NCBI GenBank assembly: GCA_003452915.1
Contig: DMMZ01000024.1
Span: 4,014 to 17,098 of the forward strand
DNA: 13,085 nucleotides
DNA from: Clostridiales bacterium
Lineage (GTDB): Bacteria > Bacillota > Clostridia > Oscillospirales > CAG-382
Direction: 5' to 3'
Numbering within the stretch: position 1 is the stretch's first letter; each line of letters begins with the position of its first letter. The notes beneath the pieces are model-generated. The model was not told the origin of the DNA. It worked only from the letters and a program-made list of their open reading frames with translations, and made no database searches. Position numbers and translations under genes: made by a program. Of the stretch, positions 1 through 6,778 are shown one piece after another.

Positions 1-1250
1 TAGGCGATGGTTATGCAACCGAACCAAAATACGCGGATACAGACGGAAAGGAACTTACCGATGGAGTTATTGTTACTATAAAGGACGATAATAATGCGAC
101 AGGTGCGGAATGGGTAGGCTTCCATAATTCATTAAAAGGCGGAACAGAAACTTCCGGAGCCGCTTTTTATGAGGTTACGATTGACCTCGGAGCTATAGAA
201 GACAATCTTATAAGATTTGTTACATATTCGGAGCATCATTGGGCTTATGGTATAGAGGCACCGACTGATGTAATCATATCTGTTTCCGAAGACGGTGCCA
301 CCTTCACAGAAGCAGGCAGTGCTGCAGCTGATGTAGCAAACCTTATAAGAATTAAAGCAGATGAAGATGATGAAGAAAAAGTTGGAGTATCGGATGTTAT
401 CTATACTCTCAACCTTAACGAGGGCACAAGAGGTAGATATGTAAAATTTCATATAACCGCTGGAGTAGCAACAAACTTCACTTTTATTAATGAACTTGAA
501 GTTTATCAGGGTGATTCGGTTGCAGAAGAATCTGAGGAATCACAGGTTTTAGAGCCGGCTGAAGCATATTCACTTATTGATTTCGACGAAACAAAATGGT
601 TGGTTGGTGATCCTGTAGCTAATGAAACCGCTACAGTTACAAAGTCCGGAAATGCAATAGTTGTTTCGGGCAGTGTTGCTTCTTATCCTTATGCTTATTA
701 TAACATTGAGACACCCGTAACTGTAAATATAGATGATTTTGAGCTTGTATATGATTTTACAGTAAGCGGTGATGGATCAGCTAATATTGTACTTTTCTGT
801 GAAGGCTCAACAGTTGAAGATAATTCAAATTATATAAGTGACTTGACTCACGCTATTGTCGAGGATGGAGATCCACAGCGCCCCAATGAAGGTGACGATA
901 TTATAGACGGTACGTATACTGGAAAAATTAAACTTTCCGATCTTAACTTAGAACATGTTACCCTTCTAGAAGAAGGAAAAATTCAAATATCCGCAGTTAA
1001 AGTCTATACTGTAAACGGCGGTGTTGTTACAATTAACAAGTTCGCAATAGAATCAATAGCTACACTTGAAGTAAGCGAAGATGAGAGTGAAGATGAAAGT
1101 GAAGATACTTCCTTAGAAGCTTCATCCACAGACGATACAAGCAGCACTCCTGGAACCGGTGATAATGGTATGATAATTTTTGTAGTTGCTGCTGTAATCT
1201 CTATGATTTCAGTTTTTGCATTTGCAACGAAAAAGAGAATTAAGCAATAA
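1..1250 (+). CDS. Cell-surface protein, C-terminal part (discoidin/F5-8C-like domain, xPxTG-type anchor); 5' end missing
   Basis: The reading frame is open from the first base (codons in phase with base 3), so the gene starts upstream; 415 residues are visible. Visible residues about 25-170 resemble an F5/8 type C (discoidin) or similar galactose-binding-like fold: a 'FYEVTIDLG' strand, 'ISVSEDGATFT', then the usual closing pattern 'GRYVKFHI...FINELEVY'. Residues about 190-355 form a second beta-rich domain that I do not recognise. An acidic Ser/Glu/Asp linker follows, containing a short SEDE repeat. The C-terminus has TPGTG-D (382-386), a 19-residue hydrophobic segment and the positive tail TKKRIKQ. 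That is the layout of a sortase signal, here with T in place of L of LPxTG. The likely role is a secreted, wall- or membrane-anchored glycan-binding protein, possibly part of a larger enzyme or adhesin. The domain call is by pattern; the anchor layout is clear. Confidence 0.8.
   Translation, partial: GDGYATEPKYADTDGKELTDGVIVTIKDDNNATGAEWVGFHNSLKGGTETSGAAFYEVTIDLGAIEDNLIRFVTYSEHHWAYGIEAPTDVIISVSEDGATFTEAGSAAADVANLIRIKADEDDEEKVGVSDVIYTLNLNEGTRGRYVKFHITAGVATNFTFINELEVYQGDSVAEESEESQVLEPAEAYSLIDFDETKWLVGDPVANETATVTKSGNAIVVSGSVASYPYAYYNIETPVTVNIDDFELVYDFTVSGDGSANIVLFCEGSTVEDNSNYISDLTHAIVEDGDPQRPNEGDDIIDGTYTGKIKLSDLNLEHVTLLEEGKIQISAVKVYTVNGGVVTINKFAIESIATLEVSEDESEDESEDTSLEASSTDDTSSTPGTGDNGMIIFVVAAVISMISVFAFATKKRIKQ
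1074..1110 (+). repeat. Short tandem 12-bp repeats encoding the acidic SEDE linker
   Basis: Three imperfect copies of a 12-base unit related to agtgaagatgaa lie in frame and encode SEDE-SEDE-SEDT. They form the low-complexity linker just before the C-terminal anchor. Such linkers usually act as flexible wall spacers and often vary in length between strains. Confidence 0.6.
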
Positions 1251-1273
1251 AAAACAATATTAAATTCTAATAA

Positions 1274-1310
1274 AAAAAGCGAGGATTAAGTGTCCTTGCT
1301 TTTTATGTTT
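1274..1310 (+). terminator. Rho-independent terminator of the surface-protein gene
   Basis: A 12-bp stem pairs 1274-1285 with 1293-1304 (AAAAAGCGAGGA with TCCTTGCTTTTT, one G-U pair) around a 7-nt loop, ending in a T-rich run. It lies 24 bases after the stop codon. The A-tract/T-tract symmetry means it could also work on the other strand. Confidence 0.85.
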
Positions 1311-1412
1311 ATTATGTGATAGTAATTGTATTTATTAATAAAAATCATTTGCAATAAGAACTAGTTAATTAATAATTAATACTATTAAGGTGGAATATAT
1401 TGGGGAAAATTG

Positions 1413-1418
1413 TATAAT
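1413..1418 (+). promoter_or_regulatory. Probable -10 box for the small gene downstream
   Basis: A consensus TATAAT lies here, preceded directly by TG. No good -35 hexamer sits 16-18 bases upstream, so the promoter may be weak or need an activator. Transcription would start near 1425 and give a leader of about 95 nt. Confidence 0.5.
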
Positions 1419-1449
1419 AGAATTAGAGACACGAAGTTTAAAATTCTCG

Positions 1450-1476
1450 AAAGTTATGTTTAAGGTACATAACTTT
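1450..1476 (+). promoter_or_regulatory. Perfect 10-bp inverted repeat in the leader of the small gene
   Basis: AAAGTTATGT (1450-1459) and ACATAACTTT (1467-1476) are exact inverted repeats around a 7-nt loop. The element lies after the predicted transcription start and before the ribosome binding site. It could be an RNA hairpin or a DNA operator. Only a short run of A follows, so it is not a normal terminator on this strand. Confidence 0.55.
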
Positions 1477-1521
1477 TAGAAAAATGGGGAACCGTTCCAA
1501 ATGAAAGGAAGGGTGATAAAT

Positions 1522-1755
1522 TTGGAAAAAGAATTTGAATTCGACAATGCATTTTCTACCTTTATTGATGGTAATGAATACGAGGCGACTGAGGACAAGC
1601 TGTTTAAATTGGTGCTTGCTGCTTTTAAAGCTGGTTGGGTCGCAGCAGGTGGCGACAATACAGAAGAACAAAAACCTATAGCAAGATGTATTGGTGCAGA
1701 TTATTATCTAAAAAAGCTTAACAAAATACATCAGCATCAAACGAATAAATTATAA
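1522..1755 (+). CDS. Small hypothetical protein (77 aa)
   Basis: I do not recognise the family. The protein is short and acidic at its N-terminus (EKEFEFDNAFS). A middle amphipathic stretch ends in 'LAAFKAGWVAAGG' and the basic C-terminus reads 'YYLKKLNKIHQHQ'. It has no membrane segment or signal peptide. I chose the TTG start because AAAGGA-AGGGTGA lies just upstream at good spacing. An in-frame ATG at 1501 would add seven residues but has only a weak GGGGA upstream. The gene is monocistronic: it has its own -10 box, a structured leader and a terminator right after the stop. The local pattern 'AFKAGWxAAGG' is reminiscent of small proteins seen around mobile elements in Firmicutes; that is an impression, not a match. 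Confidence 0.65.
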   Translation: MEKEFEFDNAFSTFIDGNEYEATEDKLFKLVLAAFKAGWVAAGGDNTEEQKPIARCIGADYYLKKLNKIHQHQTNKL

Positions 1756-1763
1756 TGTGGTAT

Positions 1764-1801
1764 AAAAAGTCCGAAGCTGATGCATTAGCTTCGGATTTTT
1801 T
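1764..1801. terminator. Bidirectional terminator between convergent transcription units
   Basis: A perfect 9-bp stem (TCCGAAGCT at 1770-1778, AGCTTCGGA at 1787-1795) is flanked by AAAAA (1764-1768) and TTTTT (1797-1801), which extend the stem and supply a U-tract in both directions. It ends the small plus-strand gene and also the minus-strand operon, whose last stop codon is at 1803. Confidence 0.9.
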
Positions 1802-1802
1802 A

Positions 1803-2039
1803 TTATTTAAATTTAGTATTATTTGTTTTTTTATAGGTATTAACTATCTTATGATTTCTAACCAGCAGTAAACTTGCGTTTAATATTGAAAGCAAACAAA
1901 AGGTAAACAATAAAATTATTATCAAACTATTTCCCATAAAGTTCATTGTAGGGTTATATAAATCAAGAATTTGAAAAGTAATAAAAACACCTGCGAAAAT
2001 AATATTCAAATTGCAAAGTATAATTTTAAAGGTTCTCAT
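1803..2039 (-). CDS. Small two-TM membrane protein (78 aa), last gene of the minus-strand operon
   Basis: This protein has two clear hydrophobic helices, residues about 6-28 and 38-60, joined by a short loop with 'YNPTMNFMGN'. A basic tail (RNHKIVNTYKK) is probably cytoplasmic. I recognise no family motif. The start ATG lies 3 bases after the stop of the phosphodiester glycosidase gene. Its ribosome binding site (AAGGAG) lies inside the end of that gene, so the two are probably translationally linked. It may be a partner or membrane helper of the envelope enzymes upstream; that is inference from position only. Small size and low complexity leave some doubt about whether it is expressed. Confidence 0.65.
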   Translation of the reverse strand: MRTFKIILCNLNIIFAGVFITFQILDLYNPTMNFMGNSLIIILLFTFCLLSILNASLLLVRNHKIVNTYKKTNNTKFK

Positions 2040-2042
2040 AAT

Positions 2043-3020
2043 CTAATCCAGCTCCTTTATAAAAATACAATCACTGACCGCCCTGCCACCATCATAAGGT
2101 TGATTAAAAATTCTATCGTTAAAAGTCATAGATGAGGATTGTCCACCGTCAAGATTATATGCTGCCTTGCAGCCTAATTCTTTCATAAGCTCCGAAAGCT
2201 CGCTCATTTTCATTCCGCAGGAATAACCTTTTTGCCGTCCGTCAACAAGCACAAAGCAATAATGCCCCGGCTCGTAATATCCTATTACGCTTCTAGGATT
2301 TTTTGGAGTAACACGACTGTTAAAGTCGGAAAGACAATTTTCGTTTTCATCCAGAAGCACCGGGCCGAAGGTCCACGCCTGATATGCACCGTCTTTAATT
2401 GCTTGGTCGATGTTAAATTCATCCGGCGAAAAGGTTTTTATCGATCCGTCATAATACAAAACGCAAACATCGGAATTATCCGCATTTTTACGGTAAACAA
2501 CACCGTTTCGTATAACAGCTCCGCTCTGTCCATTTCCGTAATAATCACCGTTTATGGCTAAAATGGCATTAAGATTAGAGTCCATATCAATTAAATTTTC
2601 TGAGTATCCGACACCATATTTATGATTAGCAAAGCCTGACTCCAAACAATTAATATCTGTTATATAAATATCAGCTACATAATATGTTATCAGGGAATCG
2701 CCCGAACCTTTTGTATGCTTTGTTACCGTAATCGAAACATTGGGACTTGTATATGAATTTTCTGTCTGAATAACAGTATCAGTGAATTTATCTGAAAATT
2801 TAACTGCCCATTCAGATAGGTTTTCAGTATTTTGAGAATTATCCAATATATTATCATTTATAGTCGTATCGGTTGTTCTAGGAATTACAATAAAATCACC
2901 ATCTAATTCTCTGGGAATTCTATAATTTATATAATAAAATGATGTTGAAAATAAGGCAATACACAGTAAATCTATAACGAAATGTGACCACAACGGCAGG
3001 ACTCTTATTTTGGTAATCAT
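2043..3020 (-). CDS. Membrane-anchored phosphodiester glycosidase (NAGPA / DUF2233-type)
   Basis: The 325-residue protein has one N-terminal TM segment (residues about 12-31) with basic residues before it. It is therefore probably a type II protein with its catalytic domain outside the cell. A linker of about 60 residues precedes the domain. Family hallmarks are 'AINGDYYGN' (155-163), 'NPRSVIGY' (241-248), 'VLVDGRQKGY' and 'NLDGGQSSSM' (289-298). Members of PF09992 include the human enzyme that uncovers mannose-6-phosphate by removing GlcNAc from a phosphodiester. Bacterial members are thought to act on cell-wall or exopolysaccharide phosphodiesters. I preferred ATG at 3020 because AAGGTG lies 6 bases upstream; an upstream in-frame GTG (3029) is part of that ribosome binding site. 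The gene follows the GT2-GtrA gene by 17 bases. Confidence 0.85.
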   Translation of the reverse strand: MITKIRVLPLWSHFVIDLLCIALFSTSFYYINYRIPRELDGDFIVIPRTTDTTINDNILDNSQNTENLSEWAVKFSDKFTDTVIQTENSYTSPNVSITVTKHTKGSGDSLITYYVADIYITDINCLESGFANHKYGVGYSENLIDMDSNLNAILAINGDYYGNGQSGAVIRNGVVYRKNADNSDVCVLYYDGSIKTFSPDEFNIDQAIKDGAYQAWTFGPVLLDENENCLSDFNSRVTPKNPRSVIGYYEPGHYCFVLVDGRQKGYSCGMKMSELSELMKELGCKAAYNLDGGQSSSMTFNDRIFNQPYDGGRAVSDCIFIKELD

Positions 3021-3037
3021 AGGAAACACCTTTTATG

Positions 3038-4102
3038 CTATTTTTTTACTTTAAATATAATAAACTTCTGTACAGAATAGCTTGCAATAGACAGAATTAA
3101 TTCTGTAACAAGCTTTGCAATTGCTTTTGACAAACCTGCATGGTCTGTCAGAAATCTTAAAATCAAAGAGTTTACAACCAGTATTGCACCTGCAAGCATA
3201 AAGTATTTAACTGCTGTATTCTTTTTAAAAAACGATTTACCGCTTCCTTTATCGAAAACATAAGTACTGTTTATATAGTAATTAAATGAGGAGCTGAGTA
3301 TTCTTGCGATTATATTTGCCGTAAGGATTGCGGTGCTTTGAATACTAAAAAAGCAAAATACCCAAGCAAACAGGTTAAAAGCCAAATAGTCCAATAAAAA
3401 ACTTAAAAACGAAGAGCCTGCATATAGAAACAGACTTCCATAAACACGCAGAGAATCTTTGATAACCCTGAAATGCGAGGTGGTATTTTTTTCATCAATA
3501 TAAATGGTTTCAATCGGGATTTCAGTTATTTTAATCTTTTTCTTTGTACTGGAGGCCAACATATTCATTTCATATTCGTATCTGTCGCCACTTACTTCGA
3601 GTAAAAATGGTATCAACTTGACAGTAAATGCTCTTAACCCGGTCTGAGTATCGGAAACATTCGCACCGCTTAATATACGGAAAACAAATCTTGTAATCTT
3701 ATTCCCCCAGCGTGACTTCCAGGGGATATCTCCCGAAAAGGTTCTTACTCCGAGCAATAAGGAGTCTGGGTAAACTTCCAATGCAGCTAACAACCGTTCG
3801 CAATCGACAGGACTATGCTGCCCGTCTGCATCAACTGTTATAATGCCGTAATTTTCGCCTTCAAAGTTTTGTGCGATATATTTTAGAGCTGTTTTAATTG
3901 CTGCACCCTTACCTTGATTTATAGGATGCTCCAGTAAAACTATCTTTTCTTTTATTTTAGAAAAAACATATGTTGATGTTTGAGCACTGCCATCATTAAC
4001 AACAATAATTCTTGAAGAATACTGCGCTTTTAATAATGAATTTATAAGTAAAATCAACTTTTCATCGGGATTATATGCGGGAATAATTATTATATTTTCC
4101 AT
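3038..4102 (-). CDS. GT2 glycosyltransferase fused to a GtrA-type membrane domain
   Basis: Residues 1 to about 220 are a family 2 glycosyltransferase of the polyprenyl-phosphate sugar transferase type. They show 'IIIPAYNP' (4-12), 'VVNDGS' (34-39), 'NQGKGAAI', the metal-binding 'VDADGQH' (90-96) and 'DTQTGLRAF' (151-159). Residues about 225-354 form a GtrA-like domain with about four TM helices, the type linked to flipping or presenting lipid-linked sugars. The expected role is to load a sugar onto undecaprenyl phosphate at the inner face and pass it outwards for envelope glycan decoration. I chose the ATG at 4102 because AGAGGG lies 6 bases upstream; the in-frame ATG at 4108 directly abuts that site. 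The gene sits 21 bases after trmK and before an extracellular glycosidase, which suggests shared envelope work. The sugar cannot be predicted. Confidence 0.9.
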   Translation of the reverse strand: MENIIIIPAYNPDEKLILLINSLLKAQYSSRIIVVNDGSAQTSTYVFSKIKEKIVLLEHPINQGKGAAIKTALKYIAQNFEGENYGIITVDADGQHSPVDCERLLAALEVYPDSLLLGVRTFSGDIPWKSRWGNKITRFVFRILSGANVSDTQTGLRAFTVKLIPFLLEVSGDRYEYEMNMLASSTKKKIKITEIPIETIYIDEKNTTSHFRVIKDSLRVYGSLFLYAGSSFLSFLLDYLAFNLFAWVFCFFSIQSTAILTANIIARILSSSFNYYINSTYVFDKGSGKSFFKKNTAVKYFMLAGAILVVNSLILRFLTDHAGLSKAIAKLVTELILSIASYSVQKFIIFKVKK

Positions 4103-4123
4103 ACCCATCCCTCTGAAATAATT

Positions 4124-4771
4124 TTAATTGCAATCGGTAATTAATTTTTCCAACTCATCAGTTGGTAAACCTAAATGTAATGCACCTTCCAGACGCTTTT
4201 TTGTCTGATAACATACTTTTTTACAAAACAACCTATATTCAACAGTATCGGGACGTATTTTCCCCAAATATAAATCAGAATAAGTATAATTTTCGAACTC
4301 ACTTGTATACTGAGCATTTATAATAACATAGGGTTTTTTCGAATCTGCTGCAAAGATTTCGTTATTTATTGAAAAACCGTTATCCCATAAATATGAACGC
4401 AAATCCTCATATGCTGTCATCGGTTGTAAAATCAAATCGCAGTGTGCTTTTATGCCGCCGCGCCTAATTATATTGGCTATTAATGTGCCGCCCATTCCGC
4501 AAATGGCAGCCTTGTCAAAGCTGCCTTTTTCTATTGAATCGAAACCGTTTGAAAGCAAGAAGTCAATGTTGCTTATATTGTATCTGATTGCGTTTTTTCT
4601 GCTTTGTTCGATCGGACCTGTATTGATATCGCTAGCAATAGCATGCTTAACCTTTTCCGATTGCAGAAGGGCAATAGGTAATAAAGCGTGGTCGCTTCCT
4701 ATATCTGCCAAGCAATTGCAGGTTCCCACAGCATTATATATGCAGAATAATCTTGTGTCAAGCGAAATCAT
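4124..4771 (-). CDS. trmK: tRNA (adenine-22-N1)-methyltransferase TrmK
   Basis: This 215-residue SAM-dependent methyltransferase carries the signature 'LADIGSDHALLPI' (21-33), the acidic SAM-ribose contact 'ASDIN' (46-50), and 'AICGMGGTLIANII' (89-102) followed by 'LQPM'. These fit TrmK (YqfN), which methylates A22 of tRNA in Gram-positive bacteria. A C-terminal helical part of about 50 residues follows, as in the family; the length is slightly short. Its ATG overlaps the stop of the GHL10 gene in an ATGA arrangement, and GGAG lies 10 bases upstream, so translation is coupled. In Bacillus the gene stands beside sigA and the NIF3-like yqfO; here it is inside a run of envelope sugar genes, which is unusual. 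Confidence 0.85.
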   Translation of the reverse strand: MISLDTRLFCIYNAVGTCNCLADIGSDHALLPIALLQSEKVKHAIASDINTGPIEQSRKNAIRYNISNIDFLLSNGFDSIEKGSFDKAAICGMGGTLIANIIRRGGIKAHCDLILQPMTAYEDLRSYLWDNGFSINNEIFAADSKKPYVIINAQYTSEFENYTYSDLYLGKIRPDTVEYRLFCKKVCYQTKKRLEGALHLGLPTDELEKLITDCN

Positions 4772-6288
4772 TCCCTGAACGCTCCGATTTTTAGCATCTC
4801 TATTTGTTCATTTGTAAAGGATTGGGTTTCAAAAAATGCAACGCCCTTTGCACCTGCGGCTCTGCAAGCTTCGACTTGTTTTGTAGTTTCTATAATAGGA
4901 AGATGGCTATATGCAGGGCAAATACCTGAAATATTCGGGACGTTGCCGTAGTTTTCAACCATAAATTTTACTTCTTTATATACGTCGTATGCATCGTGTA
5001 AGTACGCCATCGGATAAATGCAATCAAGCCAGCCGTTTTTGCACCATAATTGCCAGTTTTGGCTCTTTAAACTAATTGCTTCGTCGGGATTTCCAAAAAC
5101 TGCAGTTGACAGCGTTAGTTTTCTGCCATTATTTTTATAATTATGCACAAGGTCGTACATCATTTTTACATAAACGGTAACATTCTCAGCGCGCCACAGT
5201 ATAAACTTTTTCCACTCGTCACAATTTGTTGTTATAATTGTTCTTATATCAATACCGCTGGCTTCTTTAAAACAATTAACCGAATAATCATCAAAACCGA
5301 CACTTTCATCAACCGAGGGAGAAAGGGGATAACGTATGTAATCGAGTTGAATACCATCGAATGCGTATTCATCAAGCAGCTTTTTATACATATCTCGTAA
5401 AAATTCTCTTACCTCGGGTTTCGCAGCATTGAAGAAAATAAAACCAGGTTCATGCTTCATAAAAATGCTGCCATTTTTCTTCTGTGCTACCCATTCCGGA
5501 TGCAGGTCAACAATTGGAGATCCGCAGCCCTTCGATTTATCTTTATTTTCTATTCCGACAAAGAAGTTTTCGATCCAGGCATGTATCTCAACGCCGTACT
5601 TTTTTCCGGCTATGATAAATTCGTCTATCATATCAAAATCTGTACCAATTAAATCCTCACGCAGGGGCATAAAGGTACAGCGTTTTGCTACCGAATAACC
5701 CTCGTAAATAGTCTCTATAAGCAAAAGATTAATACCTGCATCGGCAAGTCTTTTTACACAAGCATCGATTTGTTCTATATTACGCTCATAGGGGCGGTGC
5801 CAGATAGCTCTTACCTCGCCTTTTTTAGTTTCGCAAGTTCTTATATATGCTTCCTCAAGTAAGCTCTTACATTCATCTAATTTCTCGCTTTGAATATTAC
5901 CATTGATTTTTTCAATTATATTATTTACATCAACTCCGGATCTTCGTGAGCGTGATTTTATTTCATTTAATTTGTTATTATAGTAAATTTTTTTAGCATC
6001 ATCATCCGCAATAACTGTAAGTATATTATCTTTTTTGTCTATATGAATTTTAACACCCTCAAAGACATTTGTGTTCATAAAATGGGCAGCGGATCCGTGT
6101 CCGGACACAACAAAACCGCCCGACGGAATTTCTCTGTTATTGGACCCGAAAGAGGTTAAAACACCATTTTCGACTACAGCCTCAATGCCATAAGCATTTG
6201 TACCGGAAGACGGAAGATTTTCATAAATAACCAATTCATCAGCCTCTCTGGGACCGCCAAAATGAGATATTTTTATGCTTTTTTTCAT
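4768..6288 (-). CDS. GHL10-type glycosyl-hydrolase-like protein (DUF187/PF02638), no signal peptide
   Basis: Residues about 157-480 match the glycosyl-hydrolase-like 10 barrel: 'EVRAIWHRP' at the start, 'GVEIHAWIENFF', 'DLHPEWVAQ', the typical 'FDGIQLDYIRYP' (310-321), 'CIYPMAYLHD' and a closing 'GVAFFE'. Residues 1 to about 100 form a separate beta-rich domain with 'GTNAYGIEAVVENG' and 'IPSGGFVVSGHG', a pattern I associate with the N-terminal part of some phosphodiester-glycosidase and GHL10 proteins. A helical linker joins the two. GHL10 proteins are generally secreted and thought to act on glycans. Here the N-terminus (MKKSIKISHFGGPRE) has no hydrophobic core, so export by the Sec route is not supported. 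I chose ATG 6288 because AGGAGG lies 6 bases upstream; a longer frame would read through a hairpin. Confidence 0.85.
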   Translation of the reverse strand: MKKSIKISHFGGPREADELVIYENLPSSGTNAYGIEAVVENGVLTSFGSNNREIPSGGFVVSGHGSAAHFMNTNVFEGVKIHIDKKDNILTVIADDDAKKIYYNNKLNEIKSRSRRSGVDVNNIIEKINGNIQSEKLDECKSLLEEAYIRTCETKKGEVRAIWHRPYERNIEQIDACVKRLADAGINLLLIETIYEGYSVAKRCTFMPLREDLIGTDFDMIDEFIIAGKKYGVEIHAWIENFFVGIENKDKSKGCGSPIVDLHPEWVAQKKNGSIFMKHEPGFIFFNAAKPEVREFLRDMYKKLLDEYAFDGIQLDYIRYPLSPSVDESVGFDDYSVNCFKEASGIDIRTIITTNCDEWKKFILWRAENVTVYVKMMYDLVHNYKNNGRKLTLSTAVFGNPDEAISLKSQNWQLWCKNGWLDCIYPMAYLHDAYDVYKEVKFMVENYGNVPNISGICPAYSHLPIIETTKQVEACRAAGAKGVAFFETQSFTNEQIEMLKIGAFRE

Positions 6289-6310
6289 ATGTAACCTCCT
6301 GGTATTTAAC

Positions 6311-6332
6311 CTGTAAGACAAAAGTCTTACAG
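6311..6332 (-). promoter_or_regulatory. Perfect 9-bp hairpin between the 63-aa gene and the GHL10 gene
   Basis: CTGTAAGAC and GTCTTAC-AG are exact inverted repeats around a 4-nt loop. The stem includes the stop codon and last sense codon of the upstream gene and lies about 10 bases before the AGGAGG of the next. No T-run follows in the minus direction, so it is not a full terminator. It may act as an mRNA stability or processing element that sets relative expression. Confidence 0.6.
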
Positions 6333-6518
6333 CGGTATTTTATCTCCCATTGTTCTAAAAGCTTTTCTTGCTCTGCTCCGCAGGCTGTTTCTGTTCATTA
6401 AATATCTTCTTATCATGCAAGCCGCGGAAAACATAACTACCATTCCTGTCACAATTCCAATAATGTTCATTACAATAAACTTCGGGTTTTTAGACTTTAA
6501 CATATTCATCAATTGCAT
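6327..6518 (-). CDS. Small single-pass membrane protein (63 aa), first gene of the minus-strand operon
   Basis: The protein begins MQLMNMLKSKNPKF and has one TM helix at residues about 14-36. An arginine-rich tail follows (IRRYLMNRNSLRSRARKAF) and is probably cytoplasmic and helical. I do not recognise a family; in outline it resembles small YtxH-like or DUF-type membrane proteins of Firmicutes. The start at 6518 is preceded by GGAGG 9 bases upstream; a longer in-frame reading from 6611 has no such support. It is divergent from yceD and lies 38 bases before the GHL10 gene, with a hairpin between them. Function is unknown. Confidence 0.7.
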   Translation of the reverse strand: MQLMNMLKSKNPKFIVMNIIGIVTGMVVMFSAACMIRRYLMNRNSLRSRARKAFRTMGDKIPL

Positions 6519-6626
6519 TATATTATACCTCCGAAAAATTATTTTCTCGAGTTTATTATTGCAAACAAATTCTTTTTTTATACTACCATAAAATATAAAA
6601 CTTATCAACAAATAAAATCATATTAC

Positions 6627-6654
6627 TTGATTTTTTAATGTTATTTTGTATAAT
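6627..6654 (+). promoter_or_regulatory. Candidate upstream promoter (P1) for yceD-rpmF
   Basis: TTGATT (6627-6632) and TATAAT (6649-6654) are 16 bases apart on the plus strand. It would add a second start about 65 bases before the first predicted nucleotide of P2. In this AT-rich spacer chance matches are common, so it is only a candidate. Confidence 0.4.
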
Positions 6655-6718
6655 ATTGAATTATAATAAAATACTAAATCAAAAAGCAACATAAATCAAT
6701 CAAAAGAGAAAAAAACTG

Positions 6719-6747
6719 TTGACAAAAGCCGTAACACTCTATATAAT
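6719..6747 (+). promoter_or_regulatory. Perfect sigma-A promoter (P2) of the yceD-rpmF unit
   Basis: TTGACA (6719-6724) and TATAAT (6742-6747) are exact consensus hexamers 17 bases apart. Transcription would start near 6754, leaving a leader of about 25 nt before the yceD start. This fits strong, constant expression of a ribosomal-protein transcript. It also shows that the TTG and ATG codons inside the two boxes cannot be the start of yceD. Confidence 0.9.
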
Positions 6748-6778
6748 GAAATGTACTGTGCAGAGGATAGGTGAAGAT

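Noticed and set aside
132..452. Minus-strand reading frame of 106 codons within the surface-protein gene
   Set aside because: The plus-strand frame here encodes a coherent domain; the minus frame has no ribosome binding site and gives a Ser/Cys/Tyr-rich shadow sequence.
1365..1382. TTAATTAATAATTAAT tract as an operator or origin-like repeat
   Set aside because: Simple AT sequence with weak symmetry and no second copy nearby.
6289..6321. Extra 11 residues at the N-terminus of the GHL10 protein
   Set aside because: The ATG at 6288 has an ideal AGGAGG; the longer form would begin inside the intergenic hairpin loop and has no ribosome binding site.
6519..6611. Longer N-terminus for the 63-aa membrane protein
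   Set aside because: No ribosome binding site before 6611, and the extra residues look like translated AT-rich spacer; GGAGG supports the start at 6518.
6540..6718. Minus-strand promoter for the six-gene operon
   Set aside because: Some AT-rich boxes exist, for example a TTGATA and a TATAAA 20 bases apart on the minus strand, but none has normal spacing, so I make no call although a promoter must exist here.
6719..6778. Longer yceD start at TTG 6719 or ATG 6746
   Set aside because: These codons lie inside the -35 and -10 boxes of a perfect promoter, and the family normally begins at the later Met.
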